Source: Ruminococcaceae bacterium UBA6392 (GTDB taxonomy: Bacteria > Bacillota > Clostridia > Oscillospirales > Acutalibacteraceae). Taken from it: a DNA stretch of 11,502 bases. The DNA is taken from the NCBI GenBank assembly GCA_002438685.1, contig DJQG01000138.1, positions 1-11,502 on the forward strand. Reading direction: 5' to 3'. The notes under the pieces are model-generated. The model was not told where the DNA came from. It saw only the letters and a program-made list of their open reading frames with translations, and searched no databases. Position numbers and translations under genes: made by a program. Below are positions 1 to 5,249 of this stretch, one piece after another; positions within the stretch are counted from its first letter, which is position 1; each line of letters starts with the position of its first letter.

Positions 1-27
1 AACATAAAAACTACTTACTTTTTATAC

Positions 28-34
28 AGAGGTG
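28..34 (+). promoter_or_regulatory. Ribosome binding site that sets the ffh start
   Basis: The bases AGAGGTG form a strong Shine-Dalgarno match six bases before a TTG at position 41. An in-frame GTG at 32 lies inside this motif and has no ribosome binding site of its own, so it is unlikely to be the start. Confidence 0.75.
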
Positions 35-40
35 AAAACA

Positions 41-1384
41 TTGGCATTTGAAGGTCTTTCGGAACGCCTTGAAGCGGCGTTCAAGCGTCTTAAGAGCAAG
101 GGCAGCCTCAACGAGGCGGATGTCCGCGCGGCGATGCGCGACGTGCGCATGGCTCTGCTTGAGGCGGACGTCAGCTACAAGGTAGCCAAGGATTTCACCG
201 CCAAGGTCACCGAGAGAGCTATCGGCGCGGACGTTATGGAGAGCCTTACTCCCGCGCAGATGGTCATAAAGATAGTCAACGAAGAGCTTATCGATCTCAT
301 GGGCGGCACGAAGACCCGCCTCGCGACTGCGGCGCATCCGCCGACAGTGATAATGCTCTGCGGTCTTCAGGGCGCAGGTAAAACGACGCACTGCGCAAAG
401 CTTGCGCTCATGCTCAAGAACCGCGGCAGCAGACCGATGCTCGTCGCGTGCGATATCTATCGCCCTGCGGCTATCAAACAGCTTCAGGTGCTCGGCGAAA
501 AGGTCGGCGTACCGGTCTTTGAAAAGGGTACGCAGGATCCGGTTGAAACAGCCAAACAGGCGGTCGCGCTTGCAAGGGACGAGGGCAACGACTATGTCCT
601 TATCGATACCGCAGGTCGCTTGCATATAGATGAGCAGCTCATGGATGAGCTCAAGCGCATCAAGTCGGAAATCCGCCCGCACGAGATTCTCCTCGTGGTC
701 GACGCGATGACCGGTCAGGATGCGGTCAATGTCGCCTCGACTTTCAACGAGACGCTCGGCATTGACGGACTTATCCTGACAAAGCTCGACGGCGACACCA
801 GAGGTGGTGCGGCACTCTCCGCGCGCGCTGTCACGGGCAAGCCGATAAAATTCGTCGGCATCGGCGAAAAGCTCGGCGATCTCGACACCTTCCACCCCGA
901 CCGCATGGCTTCGAGAATCCTCGGCATGGGCGATGTCCTCTCGCTTATCGAAAAGGCGGAGACCGCTATTGACGAGAAGAAGGCGGCGGAGCTCGAGGAG
1001 AAGATAAGAAAGAACAAATTCGACCTCAACGACCTGCTCGATCAGATAACCCAGCTTCGCAAGATGGGCTCGATTCAGGACACGCTTGCTATGCTCCCTG
1101 GCATGGGCAAGAAGCTCCAGGGCGTGGATGTTGACGAGAAGCAGTTCGACCGTCTCCAGGCGCTCATCCGCTCGATGACCCCGAAGGAGCGCGAGAATCC
1201 CGACATAATCAATCCCTCCCGCAAAAGGCGTATCGCCGCGGGCAGCGGACAGAAGGTCGAGGATGTCAACAGGCTTCTCAACCAGCACAAGCAGATGCAG
1301 AAGCTATTCAAGCAGTTCAACGGCAAAGGCTCGAAGAAAAAGATGCGCCGTATGGGCTTCGACCCGAGCAGGCTCGGAATGTAA
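41..1384 (+). CDS. ffh: Signal recognition particle protein Ffh (SRP54 GTPase)
   Basis: Ffh binds the 4.5S/6S SRP RNA and signal sequences of nascent membrane and secreted proteins, and delivers ribosomes to FtsY at the membrane. From the TTG start it has 447 residues, a normal length. It begins MAFEGLSERL, the usual Ffh N-terminus, which supports TTG over the upstream GTG. An N domain (about 1-90) precedes the G domain. The G domain has the P-loop GLQGAGKTT at 108-116, DTAGR at 189-193 and TKLDGDTRGG from 247. A flexible glycine-rich GIGEKLGDLDTF segment leads to the methionine-rich M domain, with LPGMGK and the RNA-binding SRKRRIAAGSG helix. A basic KKKMRRMGF tail ends the protein. It heads a block of translation genes; rpsP starts 80 bases later. 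In many Firmicutes ylxM lies just upstream, but that is outside the window. Confidence 0.97.
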   Translation: MAFEGLSERLEAAFKRLKSKGSLNEADVRAAMRDVRMALLEADVSYKVAKDFTAKVTERAIGADVMESLTPAQMVIKIVNEELIDLMGGTKTRLATAAHPPTVIMLCGLQGAGKTTHCAKLALMLKNRGSRPMLVACDIYRPAAIKQLQVLGEKVGVPVFEKGTQDPVETAKQAVALARDEGNDYVLIDTAGRLHIDEQLMDELKRIKSEIRPHEILLVVDAMTGQDAVNVASTFNETLGIDGLILTKLDGDTRGGAALSARAVTGKPIKFVGIGEKLGDLDTFHPDRMASRILGMGDVLSLIEKAETAIDEKKAAELEEKIRKNKFDLNDLLDQITQLRKMGSIQDTLAMLPGMGKKLQGVDVDEKQFDRLQALIRSMTPKERENPDIINPSRKRRIAAGSGQKVEDVNRLLNQHKQMQKLFKQFNGKGSKKKMRRMGFDPSRLGM

Positions 1385-1464
1385 AAACGGATGTTATCCT
1401 ATAGGTCAGCCTTAGGGTTTACATTATATATTAATTTTGTATTACTTTTGGAGGTACAATTATT

Positions 1465-1710
1465 ATGGCAGTTAAAATCAGACTTCGCCGCATGGGCGCA
1501 AAGAAGAACCCCTTCTACAGAATAGTCGTTGCAGATTCGAGATATCCCCGCGACGGCAGATTCATCGAGGAGATCGGCACTTATGATCCGCTCAAGACTC
1601 CCGCTGATGTGAAGATCGACGCAGACAAGGCAAAGCAGTGGATCGCCAACGGCGCTCAGCCCACCGATACCGTTAAGGATATCCTCAAGAAGAGCGGCGT
1701 CATCGACTGA
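1465..1710 (+). CDS. rpsP: 30S ribosomal protein S16
   Basis: S16 is a small-subunit protein that binds 16S rRNA early and stabilises 30S assembly. The 81-residue protein has the standard S16 start MAVKIRLRRMGAKKNPFYRI, followed by the family hallmarks VVADSRYPRDGRFIEEIGTYDP and a C-terminal WIANGAQPTDTVKDILKKSG segment. The length is typical for the short Firmicute form. A strong GGAGGT ribosome binding site lies eight bases before the ATG. It sits between ffh and khpA, the usual place for rpsP in Firmicutes. A terminator hairpin follows the stop codon closely, so rpsP is probably made in excess over the genes behind it. Confidence 0.97.
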   Translation: MAVKIRLRRMGAKKNPFYRIVVADSRYPRDGRFIEEIGTYDPLKTPADVKIDADKAKQWIANGAQPTDTVKDILKKSGVID

Positions 1711-1723
1711 TAACGCTCAGCGT

Positions 1724-1763
1724 AAAACATGGCTCTCGGCAGTCTGCGGGGAGTTTTGTTTTT
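1724..1763 (+). terminator. Intrinsic terminator/attenuator between rpsP and khpA
   Basis: A stem of CTCTC (1733-1737) with GGGAG (1749-1753) continues, after one G/G mismatch, through GC (1739-1740) with GC (1746-1747) and closes a five-base loop. An outer AAAAC (1724-1728) pairs fully with GTTTT (1758-1762). The 3' side is U-rich (TTTTGTTTTT). This is the form of a rho-independent terminator. Because khpA starts only 20 bases later, with no room for a promoter, it probably terminates only partly. Confidence 0.7.
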
Positions 1764-1782
1764 CTATGAAAGGAACATCGAA

Positions 1783-2016
1783 ATGAAGGATTTACTTATA
1801 TCCATCGCTCAGGGTCTCGTTGAAGAGCCCGATGCAGTTACCGTCACCGTTGACGAGCCGGATGATGAGGGCATTACCGTCTATCATCTCCATGTCAGCG
1901 AGAACGACATGGGCAGAGTTATCGGCAAGCAGGGCAGAATAGCCAAGGCTATTCGCACTGTTATGCGCGCTGCCGCAACACGCTGCGATGAGAAGGTCGC
2001 AGTTGAGATAGACTGA
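1783..2016 (+). CDS. khpA: KhpA, KH-domain RNA-binding protein
   Basis: KhpA (YlqC family) is a small single-KH RNA-binding protein which, in streptococci and other Firmicutes, works with KhpB/EloR in post-transcriptional control linked to cell elongation. The 77-residue product matches the family length. The KH signature is at residues 46-59, with the GxxG loop GKQG at 48-51 in VIGKQGRIAKAIRTV. I chose the ATG at 1783, which has AAAGGAA upstream and gives the normal N-terminus MKDLLISIAQGLVEEPDAV. An in-frame ATG at 1729 would add 18 residues encoded by the terminator hairpin and has no ribosome binding site. The stop codon overlaps the rimM ATG (TGATG), so the two are translationally coupled. 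Confidence 0.93.
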   Translation: MKDLLISIAQGLVEEPDAVTVTVDEPDDEGITVYHLHVSENDMGRVIGKQGRIAKAIRTVMRAAATRCDEKVAVEID

Positions 2017-2534
2017 TGATAAAGGACTATCTTGAAATAGGGCAGATAGTCGGCACACACGGCGTGCGCGGGGAACTGCGCGTTCAGCCGTGGTGCGATT
2101 CGCCCGAATTCTTCAAAAAGTTTAAAACGCTCTACTACGACGCACACGGTGAAAAAAGCGTGGGCGTTGTTTGCGCTCGCCCCCACGGGAATATTGCGCT
2201 GCTGCGCCTCGACGGCTGCGACACGGTCGAAAAGGCGGCCTCTCTCAGAGGCAAGGTGCTCTATATGCGCCGCAGCGACGCGCATCTCAAGAAAGGCGAC
2301 TGGTTCATAGCCGAGCTTATCGGCTGCCGCGCTGAGGACGCAAACAGCGGAAAAGTCTACGGGACCGTTACCGATGTCAGCCAGACCGGCGCAAACGATG
2401 TCTGGCACATAACGGATGACAACGGCGCCGAGACTCTTATCCCCGCCATTCCCGATGTTGTTTCAAGCGTCGATGTAGAGAACGGAATTGTCCTGATAAC
2501 ACCGCTGAAAGGGCTGTTTTCAGATGAGGATTGA
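2016..2534 (+). CDS. rimM: Ribosome maturation factor RimM
   Basis: RimM binds ribosomal protein S19 and helps the 3' (head) domain of 16S rRNA mature in the 30S subunit. The 172-residue product has the typical length and two-domain layout. The N-terminal beta-barrel carries QIVGTHGVRGELRV (about residues 10-23), the strongest family signature. The C-terminal PRC-barrel starts near KKGDWFIAELIGC and contains GKVYGTVTDV, ETLIPAIPDVV and the closing GIVLITPLKGL. The start codon overlaps the khpA stop by one base, and the last 11 bases overlap trmD, so khpA-rimM-trmD form a coupled unit. RimM and S16 both serve 30S assembly, which fits their shared location. Confidence 0.96.
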   Translation: MIKDYLEIGQIVGTHGVRGELRVQPWCDSPEFFKKFKTLYYDAHGEKSVGVVCARPHGNIALLRLDGCDTVEKAASLRGKVLYMRRSDAHLKKGDWFIAELIGCRAEDANSGKVYGTVTDVSQTGANDVWHITDDNGAETLIPAIPDVVSSVDVENGIVLITPLKGLFSDED

Positions 2535-3258
2535 TATTCTTACCCTCTTCCCGGAGATGTGCTGCGAGGTGCTCAGGAAGAGCGTCATAGGCAGAGCGCG
2601 CGAGCGCGGCTGCGTTGAAATAAACTGCCGCAACATCCGCGACTATACGCTCGACAAGCACAACCGCGTCGACGATTCGCCCTACGGCGGCGGGACGGGC
2701 ATGATAATGCAGGTGCAGCCGATATATGACTGCTACGAGTCCCTCTGCCGCGACACGGGCACGCACCCGCATCTTATATATCTGACCCCGCAGGGAAAGA
2801 CGCTGACCCAAAAGCGCGTGGTCGAGCTGTCGAAGCTCGACAATATTGCTCTGCTGTGCGGTCACTATGAGGGAATCGACGAGCGCGTTATAGAAGAGAT
2901 AGTCGACGAGGAAATTTCGATCGGCGATTTCGTGGTGACTGGCGGCGAGCTGCCCGCGCTTATGCTCGCGGATGCCGTCGCGCGTATGCTCCCCGGAGTG
3001 CTCGCTAACGAAGATGCGTTTGAGCTCGAGAGCCATTTTTCGTCCCTGCTCGAATATCCTCAGTACACCCGCCCTGTCGAATGGCACGGCAAAGAGGTGC
3101 CGCCCGTTCTGCTCTCGGGTCACCATGCGAACATCGAGAAGTGGCGCAGGGAACAGAGCCTTGAGCGCACCTACCGCCGCAGACCCGATATGCTCGAAAA
3201 AGCGGAGCTGTGCCGAAAAGACCGAGCGTTTCTCTCGGCTTTGAAGAGTGAGGACTGA
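2524..3258 (+). CDS. trmD: tRNA (guanine-37-N1)-methyltransferase TrmD
   Basis: TrmD uses S-adenosylmethionine to methylate N1 of G37, next to the anticodon of tRNAs reading CNN-type codons; this prevents +1 frameshifting. The 244-residue protein has the full SPOUT trefoil-knot signature set: MRIDILTLFPEM at the N-terminus, DSPYGGGTGMIM, YLTPQGKTLTQ, LLCGHYEGIDERV, and EISIGDFVVTGGELPALML with its AdoMet-binding glycines. The C-terminal domain includes the P.YTRP..W.G..VP..LLSG.H segment. It overlaps rimM by 11 bases. In many Firmicutes rplS follows at once; here a gap of about 227 bases and then ptsH follow. Confidence 0.97.
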   Translation: MRIDILTLFPEMCCEVLRKSVIGRARERGCVEINCRNIRDYTLDKHNRVDDSPYGGGTGMIMQVQPIYDCYESLCRDTGTHPHLIYLTPQGKTLTQKRVVELSKLDNIALLCGHYEGIDERVIEEIVDEEISIGDFVVTGGELPALMLADAVARMLPGVLANEDAFELESHFSSLLEYPQYTRPVEWHGKEVPPVLLSGHHANIEKWRREQSLERTYRRRPDMLEKAELCRKDRAFLSALKSED

Positions 3259-3407
3259 TTTCCGAAGGCAATAATTTAATGTGCAACCTGCATTAAAAAG
3301 ATGTGCCTTGTATGGTCAAAATACACAACAAAGCCCCCGCCCGAATTTTCAACTTTGGAACAGGCAACGAATTATCGCCTTTGAGGGCGAAAGTCGCAAG
3401 TAAATTG
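3259..3407 (+). other. Gene-free stretch between trmD and the ptsH promoter
   Basis: I see no coding signal here. Two small dyads are present. TTTAATG (3275-3281) can pair with CATTAAA (3291-3297) around a nine-base loop, and TCGCC (3375-3379) with GGCGA (3386-3390) around a six-base loop. Neither is followed by a T-run on the + strand, so neither is a standard terminator. The first may still act as a weak end or processing site for the trmD transcript. Confidence 0.4.
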
Positions 3408-3435
3408 TTGACGGGGACAAGTTTTATGATATAAT
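3408..3435 (+). promoter_or_regulatory. Sigma-A promoter of ptsH
   Basis: TTGACG (3408-3413, five of six consensus bases) and a perfect TATAAT (3430-3435) are separated by 16 bases. Transcription would start near 3442, leaving a leader of about 44 bases before the ptsH ATG. No obvious catabolite-repression (cre) site was seen nearby. Confidence 0.8.
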
Positions 3436-3485
3436 ATATAAGCAGTAGAATAAAATTTGAATTTGTGTGTGGGAGATTATATATT

Positions 3486-3749
3486 ATGTATGTTAAAGAT
3501 GTTATGGTACAGAATCAGGTAGGACTTCATGCACGTCCGGCAACTTTTTTCATTCAGAAGGCTAACGAGTTCAAGTCTTCTATTTGGGTGGAAAAGGACG
3601 AGCGCAGAGTCAACGCCAAGAGCCTTCTCGGCGTGCTTTCCCTCGGCATCATGGGCAACACCCAGATCCGCATCATCGCAGGCGGCCCCGACGAGGAGCA
3701 GGCTGTCGATGAGCTTGTGAAGCTTGTTGAGTCCGGCTTCGCCGAGTAA
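3486..3749 (+). CDS. ptsH: Phosphocarrier protein HPr
   Basis: HPr passes phosphate from enzyme I (PEP) to sugar-specific EIIA domains; in Firmicutes, when phosphorylated on serine, it is also the CcpA cofactor for catabolite repression. The 87-residue product has the active-site histidine at position 15 in GLHARPAT and the HPr-kinase site Ser46 in NAKSLLGVL, both at canonical positions. His15 separates it from the Crh paralogue, which lacks that histidine. I chose the ATG at 3486, ten bases after GGGAG; an in-frame GTG at 3465 would add seven residues without a ribosome binding site. The gene is alone, with its own promoter and terminator and no ptsI beside it, so whether it serves sugar transport or mainly regulation cannot be told from this window. 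Confidence 0.95.
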   Translation: MYVKDVMVQNQVGLHARPATFFIQKANEFKSSIWVEKDERRVNAKSLLGVLSLGIMGNTQIRIIAGGPDEEQAVDELVKLVESGFAE

Positions 3750-3767
3750 TATAACTTTAATACAGAT

Positions 3768-3796
3768 AAGCAGGCTTAGGCCTGCTTTTTCTTTTT
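3768..3796 (+). terminator. Intrinsic terminator of ptsH
   Basis: AAGCAGGC (3768-3775) and GCCTGCTT (3780-3787) form a perfect eight-pair stem with a TTAG tetraloop, followed by a T-rich tract (TTTCTTTTT). It begins 18 bases after the ptsH stop codon. Confidence 0.93.
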
Positions 3797-3826
3797 GTCT
3801 ATTTTCATCGCTTCGCGGCATATAAT
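3797..3826 (+). promoter_or_regulatory. Candidate promoter of the unassigned gene at 3860
   Basis: A perfect TATAAT lies at 3821-3826, just past the ptsH terminator, but no good sigma-A -35 box is found 16-18 bases upstream. Read as CATATAAT (3819-3826) with GTCTATT (3797-3803) 15 bases earlier, it partly resembles a SigE-type sporulation promoter (-10 CATAnaaT). Only the -10 box is convincing. Confidence 0.4.
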
Positions 3827-3859
3827 ATCTTTGAAAAGGATATTTTAGGCGGTGATATT

Positions 3860-4618
3860 ATGTTTTCGGTTCTCGTTATTGCTGACGACGCCGGCTTTTT
3901 CAGGCGAAGGCGGCTGTTTAAAACTCCGCAGGTGCGCGATGTGCGCGTATACGGCGGTCTGCCGTTTCGCGAGATAACCTCAGCCCGGCGGCGCGGAAAG
4001 ATAAACCGCGCGGCGATATGCGAAGCGGCGGGGAGATGCTCGGGCACAATGCTCCTGCCCAAAGATATAGCGCCCGGCGGCGGGATAGACGAGCCCGATC
4101 TCTCCGATTACAGAAAGCTCGTTTTCTTCAACACTGCGTGCTCTATATTGCGCTCGTCCTGCGGGTGCGGAGTGCGCGGCGAGCTGCTGATAAAAGACAA
4201 AAACGCCTCCGCCGCGCAGAGACTCGGCATTGCCGTGCCGCTGTTTTCGGATATCCGCGTTGCAACTTCGTGTCCGGACGGGTATTCGCGACCGATAGAA
4301 AACGCCATGGACGAATTCGGCGCGGCGGTTCTCGACGGAATCAGCGACAGCGCGGATGCAGTCATCGACCTCGATTCGTCGCCCGAAAAGCTTGTCTGCG
4401 GCGGCGAAGTTTTTACGGCGGGAAAAATAACGCTCCCGAGCGCATATGCCCGCCTCATGCCGACGGGCGCGGACTCGCTTGAATTCGCGGGTGCGCTTTA
4501 TCTTATAAGCCGAATCCACTCGCTCTCGCAGCTTTGTTTTTCCGAGATATATCACGGCGGAAAACCGCTTTCTCCGAGCGCCGCGTCGGAGCTTATAAGG
4601 CTTTCGGCGGCGCCGTAA
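3860..4618 (+). CDS. Unassigned 252-residue protein with eight cysteines
   Basis: I do not recognise this family. The frame is open throughout and starts at an ATG with AGGCGGTGA upstream, and its GC-rich codon use suits the genome, so I take it as a real gene. There is no signal peptide or clear membrane helix. The N-terminus MFSVLVIADDAGFF looks like a beta-strand followed by an acidic turn, and a basic patch (RRRR at 15-18, RRR at 43-45) follows. Cysteines are at 54, 60, 94, 101, 103, 138, 180 and 226, with C94 and the CGC pair 101/103 close together in NTACSILRSSCGCGVRG. Later blocks alternate strand-like stretches (AVIDLDS, 167-173) with helices (GALYLISRIHSLSQL, 211-225), suggesting a soluble alpha/beta protein. 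It has its own possible promoter, follows the ptsH terminator and ends four bases before the greA -35 box, so it is probably transcribed alone. A metal site or redox role is possible but unproven. Confidence 0.75.
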   Translation: MFSVLVIADDAGFFRRRRLFKTPQVRDVRVYGGLPFREITSARRRGKINRAAICEAAGRCSGTMLLPKDIAPGGGIDEPDLSDYRKLVFFNTACSILRSSCGCGVRGELLIKDKNASAAQRLGIAVPLFSDIRVATSCPDGYSRPIENAMDEFGAAVLDGISDSADAVIDLDSSPEKLVCGGEVFTAGKITLPSAYARLMPTGADSLEFAGALYLISRIHSLSQLCFSEIYHGGKPLSPSAASELIRLSAAP

Positions 4619-4622
4619 ACTA

Positions 4623-4651
4623 TTGACAACAGGCGATAAAATGAATATAAT
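4623..4651 (+). promoter_or_regulatory. Perfect-consensus sigma-A promoter of greA-lysS
   Basis: TTGACA (4623-4628), a 17-base spacer and TATAAT (4646-4651) match the sigma-A consensus exactly. Transcription would start near 4658, giving a leader of about 70 bases. It probably drives greA and lysS, and possibly the surface-polymer genes that follow without a visible terminator. Confidence 0.9.
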
Positions 4652-4659
4652 AACAATAT

Positions 4660-4668
4660 TGTGGATAA
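4660..4668 (-). promoter_or_regulatory. Perfect DnaA-box 9-mer at the greA transcription start
   Basis: The + strand reads TGTGGATAA, the complement of TTATCCACA, the consensus high-affinity DnaA box. It lies 9-17 bases after the -10 box, at or just past the predicted transcription start, where bound DnaA could block or slow RNA polymerase. Only one box is seen, so binding and function are inferred. Confidence 0.5.
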
Positions 4669-4729
4669 GTGCCTGAAAAGGCCTTAGAGTATCAATTTTT
4701 AAAATTTAAGGAAGAAGGATGGCCTTAAA

Positions 4730-5212
4730 ATGGAAAAGCAGATCGTATTGACAAGAGAGAGCTACGATGCCAAGGTCAAGGAGCTCGAACAGCTCAAAAC
4801 CACCGGCAGAGATGAGATAGCCGAGCGCATCAAAGTTGCGCGTTCTTTCGGCGACCTTTCCGAAAACTCCGAGTATGATGAGGCGATGAACGAGCAGGCG
4901 AAGCTCGAAGCCAAGATCGCCCGCCTTGAAAACGACATCCGCAACGCGAATATCCTCGACGAGGACAATCTGAATGCGGGCGTGGTTCATCCCGGCTCAA
5001 AGGTCAAGGTCGAGAATGTCGAGACCGGCAAGAAGAGCGAGTATACTATCCTCGGACCCAGCGAGTCGAACCCCTCTCAGGGCATAATCTCCGACCAGTC
5101 GCCCATAGGCAAGTCGCTTATCGGCAACCGCAAGGGCGATATAGTCGATGTTCAGCTGCCGACCGGAAAGATTCTTCAGCTCAAGATTCTCAGCATCGCG
5201 AAGTCAAAGTAA
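4730..5212 (+). CDS. greA: Transcription elongation factor GreA
   Basis: GreA enters the secondary channel of RNA polymerase and stimulates transcript cleavage, rescuing backtracked complexes. The 160-residue protein has the family's two domains. The N-terminal coiled coil (about 1-77) carries at its tip the GDLSENSEYDEA loop, with catalytic acidic residues D42 and E45. The C-terminal FKBP-like domain (about 83-160) includes GSKVKVENVETG, YTILGPSESNP, SPIGKSLIGNRKGDIV and the closing LQLKILSI. The start is the ATG after AAGGAAGAAGG. A perfect-consensus promoter stands upstream and lysS follows after 37 bases, the common greA-lysS pairing in Firmicutes. Confidence 0.97.
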   Translation: MEKQIVLTRESYDAKVKELEQLKTTGRDEIAERIKVARSFGDLSENSEYDEAMNEQAKLEAKIARLENDIRNANILDEDNLNAGVVHPGSKVKVENVETGKKSEYTILGPSESNPSQGIISDQSPIGKSLIGNRKGDIVDVQLPTGKILQLKILSIAKSK

Positions 5213-5249
5213 AAAAGCACAGTTCACATAAATCCAAGGAGTGAAAAAA

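Noticed and set aside
11..1288. Long minus-strand open frame opposite ffh
   Set aside because: It is a mirror of the GC-rich ffh codons; ffh itself is unmistakable and the opposite frame has no recognisable protein features.
1388..1399. Small hairpin GGAT-gtt-ATCC after ffh
   Set aside because: Only four pairs and no T-run, so not a terminator.
1418..1445. Possible rpsP promoter, TTTACA with TATTAC 16 bases later
   Set aside because: The -10 box matches only four of six bases and its start point would fall on the rpsP ribosome binding site; transcription from ffh is simpler.
1729..1782. Upstream ATG extension of khpA
   Set aside because: The extra codons fall in the terminator hairpin, have no ribosome binding site, and would give an N-terminus foreign to the family.
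3275..3297. TTTAATG/CATTAAA dyad as trmD terminator
   Set aside because: The stem is AT-rich and the following bases are AAG rather than a T-tract.
3980..4555. Overlapping minus-strand frame opposite the unassigned gene as the true gene
   Set aside because: The + strand frame is longer, has a ribosome binding site and possible promoter, and follows the direction of all neighbours; the minus frame is arginine-rich shadow sequence.
5213..5249. T-box or other riboswitch before lysS
   Set aside because: The greA-lysS gap is only 37 bases, too short for a T-box leader.
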